From LMUY01 sp964245075 (GTDB taxonomy: Bacteria; Pseudomonadota; Alphaproteobacteria; Acetobacterales; Acetobacteraceae), in the NCBI GenBank assembly GCA_964245075.1, contig CAXTLC010000007.1, positions 1 through 64,000 of the forward strand: a DNA stretch of 64,000 nt, in the 5' to 3' direction. Made by a program: the position numbers and the translations under genes. The notes beneath the pieces are model-generated. The model was given only the letters and a program-made list of their open reading frames with translations, was not told where the DNA came from and did not search any database. Shown one piece after another: positions 39,424-49,642 of this stretch (position 1 is the first letter of the stretch; each line of letters begins with the position of its first letter).

Positions 39424-41658
39424 TCACCCGAAGCCGAGGTCGCCGAGCGCGCGGTGCGCCGCCCGGCGCAGCGCCGCCTCGATGACGGCCAGGAAGTCGC
39501 CGCCCTCGGTTTCCGTCGTCCAAGGGTCCATGGTGGTGGAGATCAGGAAATCCACGCCCGCCTTGGTTCCCGGCAGCACGCCCAGCCGGCGGCTGAAGGC
39601 GTCCACGAAATGCTGGCCGTACACGCTCGGCTCGAACCGGGACGACGTGAGCGCCAGGTCCAGGTCCGCGAGGTCGCCTCGCGGCTCGATCAGGCTGCAA
39701 TGCTGGAACACCCGCTCGTTGAACGCGTTGGCGCGGGCGAGGTCGCGGTTCAGCTTGCCGCCCGGCTCGCGGAAGTTCAGCGCGAAGGCCAGGATCACCT
39801 GGTCCGAGCCGAGCGAGGTGAACAGCTCCCGCGCCGCCGGGTCCGCTCCGAGCAGCGCCTCCAACCCGGCGTTGTCTAGGTCCACGAAGCGGCGGATGGC
39901 GTCCCGCTCGGCCGCCAGCTCGTCGTCCGGGCGCCGGGCGCGCTCGGCGGGGGTGGCGTTGAACAGGGTGACGCGGAACCGCGGGTCGGCCAGCGTGTGC
40001 AGCCGGCAGAACAGCCGCTTGGACGTCCACATGCACTGCCCCAGGATGCGGCCGTAGCCGGACTGGTCCGGCCGGATCACCCGGTGCGCCAGCCAGACCG
40101 CCGCGGCGGCGGAGCCGGGCTTGGAGCCTTCCACGCCGTAGATGCCGACCGTCGGCTCCGCCTGGCTGTGGAACACCACCGGCGCTTGCAGGGACACCGC
40201 GTCCCGCATGGCGGCGTTGCGGTAGCACAGCGCGCCGGCCGGGTAGGGGATGTAGCCGCCCTTGTGCGGGTCCACCGTGATGCTGTCGGCGCGGCCGAGC
40301 ACGGCGTACTGGCGCTGCACGTAGCCGCTCATGGCCAGGGTCGGCACGCCCACCCGCTCGTCCGCGGCGCCCGCCGGGCGCAGCATGGCGCGGAAATAGC
40401 CGCCCCAGGCCGCGTCGGCGTGGATCGCGAAGTTCAGCCCTTGCGCGCGGTAGCGGTCCCGCAGCTCCAGCAGCCCTTCCAGCGGGTCCACCGCGCTTTC
40501 CTCCGTGCTGCCGATCACCGCCACGGCGCACAGCAGCGGCACCCGGCGGCGGCGCAGATCCGTCAGCGTGGCGTCCACGTGCTCCAGGTCCAGCCGCGCT
40601 TCCCGCGTCACCCGCTGCACCAGCATCGCGTTCTGCCCCAGCCCGAGCAGGGTCGCCGCCTTGGGCCAGGAGTAGTGGCTGGTGGCCGGCGCCAGCAGCA
40701 CCGGCGGCTCCGGCACGTCCGGCATGAAGGAGCGGTAGAAGGTCACCAGCCCGACGTTTTGCACCGAGTAGCCGGCCAGCATGCGCAGCAGCCGCGCCGG
40801 CGGGATGCCAAGCGCCGCGATCGCCGCCGGCAGCGCGGCCACGGCGTCGATGTCCAGGTTCATCAGCGTCCAGGTGTCCAGCTCGGCCAGCCGCCCCGTG
40901 CCGCCCTGCCACAGCGGCACTTCCAGCGCCCGCGCCGGGCCGAGCGCCGGCACCTCCCTGATCGCCTGGCGCAGCGCCACCGCGGCGAACTTCAGGTTCC
41001 GCGCCGCCCACAGCGCTTCCAGGTTCGCCACCGTCCCGCCGCTGGTGAGGTGCCCCCAAGGAACGACGGCGGGAACGATGCCGGGCGCGGCGCCTTCCGG
41101 CGGGACGACGTAGCCCAGCATGCGGCACAGGTCGTTGCCGACCTCGATCTCCAGCCGAGTGGTCACCGGCGACGCCTCGGCCGCGACGTTGTTCTGGTTG
41201 TAGAGCATGGCCGCGAACAGCCCGACCGTCGCGGGCAGCACCTGGTCCCACAGCATGTGGCCCTGGTAGCGCATGGACGCGAACGGCGCAGACAGGCGCA
41301 GCTTGTCCAGCAGCGCCCCCACTTCGGACCGCAGCCGCTCCGTGCCCTCCGCGAAGGCCGGCGACTGCTGCATGGCGGCGGTGATGTGGCTCGGGTCCTC
41401 CGGGTGGAAGCCGCGGCGGAACGCGGCATGGCTGTCGATCGCCCGGTTCACCAGTTCCTTCAGCAGGTGGACGTTCTCGGCCTTGGGTCCGAGGAACCAC
41501 ACCTCCGGCAGGCCGTGCGCGGCGCCTTCCAGCTCCAGCGGCTTGCGCAGCTCCCGGTCCCAGGCCTGCCGGGCGCGGGCGTGGCGGGCGGGAACGACCG
41601 CTTCCGGCATGTCCGACGGGAGGTAGGGAGAGACGGCGGGAAGCTCTTGGTCGCCCAT
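39424..41658 (-). CDS. Pyridoxal-phosphate-dependent group II decarboxylase
   Basis: A 744-residue PLP enzyme. The cofactor site is SITVDPHKGGYIPYP with the Schiff-base Lys, and ADAAWGGYF upstream supplies the Asp that pairs with the pyridine ring. HLTSGGTVANLEALWAARN is the phosphate-binding region. The length exceeds glutamate or tyrosine decarboxylases (about 480-620) because of both terminal extensions. The substrate could be an aromatic or acidic amino acid. It is not in an obvious operon. Its end is convergent with the ferritin-like gene. Confidence 0.92.
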   Translation of the reverse strand: MGDQELPAVSPYLPSDMPEAVVPARHARARQAWDRELRKPLELEGAAHGLPEVWFLGPKAENVHLLKELVNRAIDSHAAFRRGFHPEDPSHITAAMQQSPAFAEGTERLRSEVGALLDKLRLSAPFASMRYQGHMLWDQVLPATVGLFAAMLYNQNNVAAEASPVTTRLEIEVGNDLCRMLGYVVPPEGAAPGIVPAVVPWGHLTSGGTVANLEALWAARNLKFAAVALRQAIREVPALGPARALEVPLWQGGTGRLAELDTWTLMNLDIDAVAALPAAIAALGIPPARLLRMLAGYSVQNVGLVTFYRSFMPDVPEPPVLLAPATSHYSWPKAATLLGLGQNAMLVQRVTREARLDLEHVDATLTDLRRRRVPLLCAVAVIGSTEESAVDPLEGLLELRDRYRAQGLNFAIHADAAWGGYFRAMLRPAGAADERVGVPTLAMSGYVQRQYAVLGRADSITVDPHKGGYIPYPAGALCYRNAAMRDAVSLQAPVVFHSQAEPTVGIYGVEGSKPGSAAAAVWLAHRVIRPDQSGYGRILGQCMWTSKRLFCRLHTLADPRFRVTLFNATPAERARRPDDELAAERDAIRRFVDLDNAGLEALLGADPAARELFTSLGSDQVILAFALNFREPGGKLNRDLARANAFNERVFQHCSLIEPRGDLADLDLALTSSRFEPSVYGQHFVDAFSRRLGVLPGTKAGVDFLISTTMDPWTTETEGGDFLAVIEAALRRAAHRALGDLGFG

Positions 41659-41854
41659 GCGGCTTCATGCGCCCCCGCCGCCGGCCGGGCAATCGGCAGT
41701 CCCCGCAAGATTTAACCTGGCTGCGGCCTTGAATTAAGGCAGTCGATCGTCAACACATAGTTGGAGATCGATGCATTCCGCCCGGCCGTCTTGGTGGGCC
41801 GGCGGCACGCGGCGGTCTGCCGGAAACAAGGAAGCAGGGCAGAGGACAGAGTAC

Positions 41855-42550
41855 TTGAGACCCCCGAAGGACAGCCGGCAGCGGCAACCGCGTCGTCGCG
41901 GATTCGACGACGACAACTTCTATGGCAATACGCCGTCCCCGCCGACGTTCCCGTCGTTCGCGGTGCCGGCATCTTCTGCCCCACAGTTGCAGGCAACGGT
42001 GAAGTGGTACAATCCCGACAAGGGATTCGGCTTCGTCGAGTTGGCGGACGGGTCCGGGGACGTGTTCCTGCACGCCAACGCCCTGCAAGCCTCCGGCTTC
42101 CAGCAGGTCGGCCAGGGCGCCACGCTCCAGGTGCGGGTCGGCCAAGGCCAGAAGGGCCGGCAGGTCGAGCAAGTCGTCGCCGTGGACGAGAGCACCGCGA
42201 CGCCGGGGCGGTCCGCCGGTCCGCGTAGCGGCAGCAGCAGCGGCGGCCCGGCTGGCGGCGGCTACGGCGGCGCCGGCGGCAGCGGCGAGGGTGGCTTCCG
42301 CTCCCCGCGCCCGCCTCGCCCGCCCATGGACACCGGCCCGGGCGTGGAGATGACCGGAACGGTGAAGTGGTACGATCCCAACAAGGGCTTCGGCTTCATC
42401 TCCCCCCAGGACGGCAGCAAGGACGTCTTCGTCCACGCCACCGCCCTGGAGCGCGCCGGCCATCCGCCGCTGACCGAAGGCCAGTCGGTCCGCGTCGTCG
42501 TCGGCCAGGGCCAGAAGGGTCCCGAGGTCCGCTCCATCGTCGGCGACTGA
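41855..42550 (+). CDS. Cold-shock protein with two CSD domains
   Basis: A protein of about 231 residues with two cold-shock domains, each with VKWY(N/D)P(D/N)KGFGF and DVF(L/V)HA RNA-binding motifs (about 47-115 and 163-231). A Gly/Ser/Pro-rich linker joins them. TTG 41855 is preferred: AGAGGA lies upstream and relatives begin with the (M)RxPKDSRQR segment; ATG 41771 is in frame with its own GGAG but adds 28 residues without homology. Such two-domain proteins act as RNA chaperones. Its end is convergent with an ABC ATPase gene. Confidence 0.85.
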   Translation: MRPPKDSRQRQPRRRGFDDDNFYGNTPSPPTFPSFAVPASSAPQLQATVKWYNPDKGFGFVELADGSGDVFLHANALQASGFQQVGQGATLQVRVGQGQKGRQVEQVVAVDESTATPGRSAGPRSGSSSGGPAGGGYGGAGGSGEGGFRSPRPPRPPMDTGPGVEMTGTVKWYDPNKGFGFISPQDGSKDVFVHATALERAGHPPLTEGQSVRVVVGQGQKGPEVRSIVGD

Positions 42551-42566
42551 CCAGCCGCCCAGCGAA

Positions 42567-42599
42567 GCTTAGCCCTTTCCCTCTGGGAAAGGGCTAAGC
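42567..42599. terminator. Bidirectional terminator-like hairpin
   Basis: A perfect 15-bp stem, GCTTAGCCCTTTCCC (42567-42581) and its complement (42585-42599), with loop TCT, between convergent cold-shock and ABC genes. It shares the core CCTTTCCC-TCT-GGGAAAGG with the hairpin at 35498-35540. Confidence 0.8.
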
Positions 42600-42613
42600 G
42601 CGCCACGACCCCG

Positions 42614-43723
<1,110 letters not shown>

Positions 43724-43824
43724 GCGCCCTCCGGACCGTCCGCGCGCCGCCTGCCGTTGACACGCGCTCGCCGGGCAACTTACGTCTCTCGCCCAAGAAC
43801 GACAAACCAGCAGGGGAATGGACC

Positions 43825-45195
43825 ATGAGGGCCTTTGGCGTCGCGATCACGGCAGCAGCCGCCCTCTGCATGGGCGCAGTGCAGGGCATGGGCGCGGCGC
43901 GGGCGCAGACCTGGTCGCTGGCCAGCGCGGCGGCGCCGTACAAGGGCACGGCCATCACCGTCGTCGGCCTGGACCGCCCGAGCTACAAGATCGCCCAGCA
44001 GCTCACCCCGCAGTTCGAGAAAGAGACCGGCATCCGCGTCACCTGGAACATCTTCCCCTACGAGGACACGCTGAAGGAGGAGACGCTCAACTTCGTCTCC
44101 AACAGCCAGCAGTTCGACGCCATCCTGTCCGACGTCGTCTGGCCGGTGAACTTCGCCGACCCCGGCTGGGTGCTGCCGCTCGACCACTTCACCGGTGACG
44201 CCAAGCTGGCCGACCCGGCGCTCGACATGAAGGACTTCTTCCCGGTCTGGCTGGCCAGCTTCACCGTCAACGGCAAGCTCTACGGCCTGCCGTTCGATTC
44301 CTACGCCGGGCTGCTCTACTACAACAAGTCGATGCTCAAGGCCGCCGGCTTCGACCATCCGCCCGCGACCTGGCAGGAGCTGGCCGAGGTGTACGCCCCC
44401 AAGCTGACCGACAAGGGCAAGAACGTGTACGGCTACGCCCTGCAATCCGCCCGCGGCGAGACCCAGACGGCGGACGCCTTCGCCCGCTTCCTGTGGCCCT
44501 GGGGCGGCCGTTTCCTCGACATCGCCGGCAAGACCGTGAACGTGAACGACGCCAAGTCGGTCGCCGGCATGGAGTTCCGCCAGAGCCTGCTCAAGACCAT
44601 GCCGGACGGCATCGTGGCCGACGACCACAGCCAGGTGGTCGCCATGCTGTCGCAGAAGCGCGCCGCCATGATCACCGAGTGGTCCGCCTTCTACCCCACG
44701 CTCAGCACGTCCCCGCTCGGCGCGGACCTCGGCATTGCCCCGGAACCCAAGGGGCCGAACGGCGCCTTCGCCGCCTTCGGCGGCTTCTCCTACATGGTGA
44801 GCGCGCAGGTGGACGCGAAGCACCAGGACGCCACCTACCTGTTCATCCAGTGGCTGACCTCCAAGGCGATGGCCAAGCCGCTGATCGAGGGCGGCGCCGT
44901 GGTGGCCCGCGAGGCCGCCGACACCGACCCGTCCGTGCAGGCCAAGTTCCCCAACCTCGCCCCCATGGTGGAAACCTGGCGCACCGCCGTGGTGCCGGAC
45001 TGGCGGCCGCAGCTTGAGTGCTACCCCCGCTTCTCCGACATCGTGTCCGACTGGGGCTCCCGCATCGAGCTGGGCCAGGTCGCGGTCAAGTCCGGCCTCG
45101 ACAGCATGGCCAGCGACCTCACCGGCTACATGAAGAGCTCCGACTGCTGGGGCAAGAGCAACGACCCGGAGAAGGCGATGGCGCTCTACAAGTAG
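43825..45195 (+). CDS. Carbohydrate ABC transporter substrate-binding protein
   Basis: A 456-residue family 1 (MalE-like) extracellular binding protein. A signal peptide covers residues 1-28 (ending ARAQ). The mature protein has the usual TAITVVGLDRPSYKIAQQLTPQFEKETGIRV start (in part) and FDSYAGLLYYNKSMLKAAGFDHPP. The ligand is unknown; with the adjacent SDR, a polyol or sugar is likely. It starts the rightward operon SBP, two permeases and an SDR. Confidence 0.93.
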   Translation: MRAFGVAITAAAALCMGAVQGMGAARAQTWSLASAAAPYKGTAITVVGLDRPSYKIAQQLTPQFEKETGIRVTWNIFPYEDTLKEETLNFVSNSQQFDAILSDVVWPVNFADPGWVLPLDHFTGDAKLADPALDMKDFFPVWLASFTVNGKLYGLPFDSYAGLLYYNKSMLKAAGFDHPPATWQELAEVYAPKLTDKGKNVYGYALQSARGETQTADAFARFLWPWGGRFLDIAGKTVNVNDAKSVAGMEFRQSLLKTMPDGIVADDHSQVVAMLSQKRAAMITEWSAFYPTLSTSPLGADLGIAPEPKGPNGAFAAFGGFSYMVSAQVDAKHQDATYLFIQWLTSKAMAKPLIEGGAVVAREAADTDPSVQAKFPNLAPMVETWRTAVVPDWRPQLECYPRFSDIVSDWGSRIELGQVAVKSGLDSMASDLTGYMKSSDCWGKSNDPEKAMALYK

Positions 45196-45201
45196 CTCAC
45201 C

Positions 45202-46128
45202 GTGCCGAGGGACCTCGTCGGCGCGGAACGGGCCGCGCCGATGCCGCCGCAGGCGGCGTCGCGCCTCCAAACGCTCGAGCCGTGGTTCTTCATCGCGCCC
45301 TCGGTGGTCCTGCTGCTCGCCATCGGCCTGTACCCGACGATCTACACCCTGGTCGCGTCCTCGCAGACCTGGGTGATGGGCATGGCGCCGCCCAGCTTCG
45401 GCGGCGTGCAGAACTACCTCCACGCCTTCACGTCGAGCGACTTCCTGGGCTCCGTCTGGCGCACCCTGCTGCTCATCGTCGTCACCCTGCCGATCGAGCT
45501 GGTGCTGGGCATGCTGATCGCCCTGGCGCTCGACTCGCCGCACTTCGCGGTGGGGCGCCGGCTGTTGCAGATCTGCCTGGTGATCCCGATCGCGGTCACC
45601 CCCTCCGTCGTGGGCCTGCTCACCCAGCTGATGTTCAACGACCAGTTGGGCGTGGTGAACGCCGGGCTGGCCGGGCTGGGCCTGCCGCCGGTCGATTGGC
45701 TCGGGCGCCCGGCGGCGGCGTTCGGCACGGTGATGATCGTGCAAGTCTGGGAATGGACCCCCTTCGTGGCCCTGGTGCTGTCCGCCGCCCTGTCCACCGT
45801 GCCCAAGGACATCGACGAGGCCGCGATCCTGGAAACCGAACGCTGGTGGCCGCGCTTCCGCGCCATCCAGCTCCCGTTCCTGTGGCCCGGCATCACCGCC
45901 GCGCTGGTGTTCCAGACCGCCTTCACGATCAAGGCGTTCGACATGATCTACTCGGTCGAGCGCGGCGGCCCCGGCACCGCGACCGAGACCGCCGTGATCC
46001 AGATCGAGCGCGTCGCCTTCCGCGGCTTCGACGTGGGCCTCGCTTCCGCCGAATCGATCCTGATGCTGGTGCTGTCGATTGCCCTCGCCCGCATCTACAT
46101 CCGCGCCTTCTACCGGGAGATGGACTGA
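45202..46128 (+). CDS. Carbohydrate ABC transporter permease 1
   Basis: A 308-residue permease of the MalF/UgpA type: six membrane helices and the EAA loop EAAILETERWWPRFRAIQLP for contact with the ATPase. The first helix is WFFIAPSVVLLLAIGLYPTIYTL (in part). It begins 6 bp after the binding-protein gene with a GTG, and it abuts the second permease gene. Confidence 0.93.
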   Translation: MPRDLVGAERAAPMPPQAASRLQTLEPWFFIAPSVVLLLAIGLYPTIYTLVASSQTWVMGMAPPSFGGVQNYLHAFTSSDFLGSVWRTLLLIVVTLPIELVLGMLIALALDSPHFAVGRRLLQICLVIPIAVTPSVVGLLTQLMFNDQLGVVNAGLAGLGLPPVDWLGRPAAAFGTVMIVQVWEWTPFVALVLSAALSTVPKDIDEAAILETERWWPRFRAIQLPFLWPGITAALVFQTAFTIKAFDMIYSVERGGPGTATETAVIQIERVAFRGFDVGLASAESILMLVLSIALARIYIRAFYREMD

Positions 46129-46950
46129 ATGCGCGCCGCCATCACCCGGTCGCTGCACGGCGCCGGCCTGCTGCTCACCCTGCTCGTCATCCTGTTCCCG
46201 ATCTACTGGATGGTCGCCGGGTCGCTGAAGACGGAGGCCGAGCTGTTCCAGGTTCCCCCCGTCTGGCTCTGGACCCCCACGCTGGACGCCTACGTGGACG
46301 CGCTGGAGAACAGCAACGTGCTCGTCACGCTGCGCAACTCGGTCGTCGTGGTCGGCTCCGCCGTGGCGCTGGGCCTGCTCGTGGGCACCCCGGCCGCCTA
46401 CGGCATCGCCCGCTACCGCTTCCGCGGGCGCAAGGACGTGTGGTTCTGGTACGTCACTAACTGGATGCTGGTGCCCGTCGTGGTGCTGATCCCGTTCTAC
46501 CTCACCGCGTCCAGGCTGCACCTGATCAACAACCTGCTGGTGCTGGTCCTGGTGTACCAGGTGTTCATCGTGCCGCTCGTCGTCTGGCTGATGGTGGACC
46601 AGTTCAGCGCCGTGCCGGTGGCGCTGGAGGAAGCCGCGCAGCTGGACGGCCTGAACCGCTTCGGCATCTTCCTCCGCATCGCCCTGCCGCTGGTCAAGCC
46701 CGGCCTGGCCGTGTCCGCCATCCTGTCCGGCATCTTCGCCTGGAACGACCTGCTCTACGCCTTCATCCTGACCCCGTCCCCCGGCTCGCGCACCGCCTCC
46801 ACCATCGTGCTGTCCTACCTCGGCGGCTACGTCATCCCCTGGCCCAAGGTGATGGCCAGCGCCACCCTGGTCTGCGCCCCCGTGATCATCGGCGGCATCA
46901 TCGTGCACAAGTACATCGCCCGCGGCCTGACCATGGGGGCGGTGAAGTGA
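46129..46950 (+). CDS. Carbohydrate ABC transporter permease 2
   Basis: A 273-residue permease of the MalG/UgpE type with six helices and an EAA loop (LEEAAQLDGLNRFGIFLRIALP). It pairs with permease 1 as the membrane channel. It starts directly after the upstream stop codon and overlaps the SDR start by four bases. Confidence 0.93.
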   Translation: MRAAITRSLHGAGLLLTLLVILFPIYWMVAGSLKTEAELFQVPPVWLWTPTLDAYVDALENSNVLVTLRNSVVVVGSAVALGLLVGTPAAYGIARYRFRGRKDVWFWYVTNWMLVPVVVLIPFYLTASRLHLINNLLVLVLVYQVFIVPLVVWLMVDQFSAVPVALEEAAQLDGLNRFGIFLRIALPLVKPGLAVSAILSGIFAWNDLLYAFILTPSPGSRTASTIVLSYLGGYVIPWPKVMASATLVCAPVIIGGIIVHKYIARGLTMGAVK

Positions 46951-47672
46951 GGTTCGCCGGCCGCCGCGCCCTGGTCACCGGCGCCGGCAAGGGCATCGGC
47001 CGCGCCATCGTGCGCCGCCTGGCCGCCGAAGGCGCCGCCGTGGTCGCCCTCAGCCGCAGCGCGGAGGACCTGGCCAGCCTCGCCGCCGAAACCGGCTGCG
47101 AAACCATTGCCATCGACGTGGCGGACCTGGAAGCCGCCGCCGCCGCCGCCGGGCGCGCCCTGCCGATCGACCTGCTGGTGAACAACGCCGGCATCACCCG
47201 CCTCGCCCCCGCGCTGGACGTGACGATGGCGGACTTCACCGCCGTGCTGACCGTGAACACGGTGGCGCCGCTGCGCCTGGCGCAGGTGGTGGCGCGCGAC
47301 CTGATCCGCCGCGGGATGCCCGGCGCCGTGGTGAACGTGTCCTCCGTCTCCGCCGACGTCGGCTTCCCCGACCACGCCGCCTACTGCGCCTCCAAGGGCG
47401 GCCTGGACGCCCTGACCCGCGTGCTGGCCGTGGAGCTGGGGCCGCACGGGATCCGGGTGAACACGGTGAACCCAGTGGTGACGCTGACCCCCATGGCCCA
47501 GTTGGCCTGGTCCGACCCCGCCAAGTCCGCCGGCATGCTCCGCCGCATCCCCCTCGGCCGTTTCTGCGACCCGGCGGACGTGGCCAGCGTGGTCAGCTTC
47601 CTGCTCAGCGACGAGGCCGCCATGCTGACCGGAACCAGCGTGGACGTGGACGGCGGCTTCCGCGCCGGCTGA
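46947..47672 (+). CDS. SDR oxidoreductase, L-xylulose-reductase-like
   Basis: A 241-residue short-chain dehydrogenase. The cofactor motif TGAGKGIG is at 11-18, NNAG follows, and the catalytic Ser (NVSSVSA) and YCASK (Tyr/Lys) come next. The whole length, including GPHGIRVNTVNPVVTLTPM and the C-terminal TGTSVDVDGGF, resembles mammalian-type L-xylulose/dicarbonyl reductases. The GTG start overlaps the permease stop codon. In this operon it probably oxidises or reduces the imported polyol or sugar. Confidence 0.9.
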   Translation: MRFAGRRALVTGAGKGIGRAIVRRLAAEGAAVVALSRSAEDLASLAAETGCETIAIDVADLEAAAAAAGRALPIDLLVNNAGITRLAPALDVTMADFTAVLTVNTVAPLRLAQVVARDLIRRGMPGAVVNVSSVSADVGFPDHAAYCASKGGLDALTRVLAVELGPHGIRVNTVNPVVTLTPMAQLAWSDPAKSAGMLRRIPLGRFCDPADVASVVSFLLSDEAAMLTGTSVDVDGGFRAG

Positions 47673-47715
47673 CCCCGCTCACCCAAGGGCGCGCGCCGGG
47701 CGCACCCCGGGGCGG

Positions 47716-48009
47716 TCACCCCCGCCCCGCCGCCAGCTCGGACTGGACCCACACGGCGTGCAGCCGCTCCGTCTGCGCGTCGAACTCCGCCCACAGCGCC
47801 TGCGCCTCGTCGGCCGGCACCAGCCCCATGGCGCGCTGGAACGCGCCGTCGTCCAGGATGACGCCCATCCCGTCCTTCCACGGCGGCACGTCGGTGGCGC
47901 GCAGCCGGTCGATCATCCCCCGCATCCGCGCCCGGGCCTCCGCGGCCCGCGCCTGCCCGGCCTCCTGGCCCGTGTCGAAGAGATCAGCCTGGCCGGAGAA
48001 CGCTGTCAT
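47716..48009 (-). CDS. Small conserved hypothetical protein
   Basis: A 97-residue soluble protein, charged and helical, with WKDGMGVILDDGAFQRAMGLVPADEAQALWAEFD (in part) as its best-looking core. No domain was recognised. It is convergent with the SDR gene (43 bp) and divergent from the modification methylase gene. The composition is like the chromosome, not like the restriction genes. Confidence 0.6.
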   Translation of the reverse strand: MTAFSGQADLFDTGQEAGQARAAEARARMRGMIDRLRATDVPPWKDGMGVILDDGAFQRAMGLVPADEAQALWAEFDAQTERLHAVWVQSELAAGRG

Positions 48010-48157
48010 GCCGCACGCCTAGCAGGTGTTGCCCCGAGTCGGCACAGCCTTGGAACCAGGACAACCACGGCATCGCCGTTGCCCACGAGCCGGAGGCGGA
48101 AACGCGGAGTGCGCGCTATATCGCTAAGATCGCGTCCCGCCTCGCGCAACCTGAACT

Positions 48158-48167
48158 GTTCTAGAAC
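48158..48167 (+). promoter_or_regulatory. Perfect 10-bp palindrome before the methylase start
   Basis: GTTCTAGAAC at 48158-48167 lies 2 bases before the ATG of the methylase gene and overlaps where a ribosome-binding site would be. Some type II systems control the methylase through such an operator. The assignment is inferred from position. Confidence 0.4.
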
Positions 48168-48169
48168 TT

Positions 48170-49642
48170 ATGACGCAGTCCGTTTCCGCCGATCTCTTCC
48201 GCATCGTCCCCGCCGGTGTCCGGCGCGCGAAGCTCCGTTCAAGACAATCCCAACTCGGGCAATATCTTACGCCCGACAGCGTTTCGACGTTCATGGCGGG
48301 ATTGTTTCCCGCCTTGCCATCCTCGATCAGGCTTCTCGATGCAGGAGCAGGGGCCGGCGCTTTGACCGCGGCGTTCGTGAGGAATTGGCAGAAGCACGGA
48401 AACGGAAAGATCACAGCCCACGCCTACGAGTTGGACGCGGCGGTACTGGAGATGCTGCGCAAGACGGTGGACGAGCTTCGCAGGGAAGCGGGTATCGACG
48501 CGGACGTCATTGAAGGCGACTTCATCGAGCGCGCCGCGACCATGCTCCGCCTTGAGCAAGGTCCGCGCTACACCCACGCCATCCTGAATCCACCCTACAG
48601 GAAGATAAACGCCGGGTCCGGCCACCGGGCCTTGCTGCGCGCTGCCGGCCTCGAAACGGTCAACCTTTACTCCGGTTTCGTCGGGCTGGCCGTAGCGCTG
48701 ATGGAAACCGGTGGGGAGGTCGTCGCCATCATCCCGCGCAGCTTCTGCAACGGGCCCTACTACCAGCCCTTCCGTCGCTTCATCCTTGCCCGCGCCGCCA
48801 TCCGGCACGTCCATTTGTTCGAGGCCCGCAACAAGGCTTTCAAGAGTGACGGCGTGTTGCAGGAGAACATCATCATCCGACTCACGTCCAACGTGGAGCA
48901 GGGCGAGGTGACGGTTTCCACCTCGACCGATGACAGCTTTGCCGACTACCTCGAGACCGTGCATCCGTTCGCCAGCATTGTGACGCCGGACGACGCCGGC
49001 CAGTTCATCCGTATCCCGACCGGCGGCGGCGCGGACCTGCTGGATGCTCCGGCATTCCGGTTTCGCCTCGACGAGCTTGGCCTGTCCGTCTCGACCGGTC
49101 CCGTCGTCGACTTCAGGATGAGGCACGATTTGCGCGCCAACCCCGGGCCGGGCACCGTTCCGTTGCTGTACCCCGGCCACTTCTCGCATGACCGGATGAC
49201 CTGGCCAAAGCCTGGCTTCAAGAAGGCGAACGCCATCAGCCACACCCGGGAAACCGAGAAGTGGCTGTTCCCCTCGGGATTCTATGCCGTCGTGCGCCGC
49301 TTTTCATCGAAGGAGGAGCGCCGCCGCATCGTCGCCAACGTCGTCGAGCCTGCAGCCTTGCAGGCGGACATGATCGGCTTCGAGAATCATCTGAACGTCC
49401 TGCACGAAGGAAAGAAGCCGCTTGACGAGGACATGGCGCGCGGCCTCGCCACTTACCTGAACTGCACGGCAGTCGATCAATACTTCCGGCGCTTCAACGG
49501 CCACACCCAGGTCAACGCGACCGACCTCCGAACCATGCGCTATCCCAACCGGCAGGCCCTGGCCACGCTCGCGCAGTGGGCCAGGGACAACCCGCAGCCG
49601 TCACAGGAAGCGATCGACGCACGCGTGACCAACCTGGCATGA
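48170..49642 (+). CDS. Type II DNA adenine methylase (BsuBI/PstI-type modification)
   Basis: A 490-residue N6-adenine methylase. QLGQYLTP (about 28-35), the SAM motif DAGAGAGAL (57-65) and the catalytic NPPY (140-143) are all present. The family methylates one adenine of the sequence cut by the partner enzyme. It overlaps the endonuclease gene by ATGA, the usual order for coupled modification and restriction. No ribosome-binding site is obvious and a palindrome sits there instead. Confidence 0.93.
   Translation: MTQSVSADLFRIVPAGVRRAKLRSRQSQLGQYLTPDSVSTFMAGLFPALPSSIRLLDAGAGAGALTAAFVRNWQKHGNGKITAHAYELDAAVLEMLRKTVDELRREAGIDADVIEGDFIERAATMLRLEQGPRYTHAILNPPYRKINAGSGHRALLRAAGLETVNLYSGFVGLAVALMETGGEVVAIIPRSFCNGPYYQPFRRFILARAAIRHVHLFEARNKAFKSDGVLQENIIIRLTSNVEQGEVTVSTSTDDSFADYLETVHPFASIVTPDDAGQFIRIPTGGGADLLDAPAFRFRLDELGLSVSTGPVVDFRMRHDLRANPGPGTVPLLYPGHFSHDRMTWPKPGFKKANAISHTRETEKWLFPSGFYAVVRRFSSKEERRRIVANVVEPAALQADMIGFENHLNVLHEGKKPLDEDMARGLATYLNCTAVDQYFRRFNGHTQVNATDLRTMRYPNRQALATLAQWARDNPQPSQEAIDARVTNLA

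Noticed and set aside
43780..46908. A minus-strand open frame of about 1040 codons opposite the ABC transporter genes
   Set aside because: Binding protein and both permeases are clear on the plus strand; the antisense product has low-complexity HQ/EV composition.
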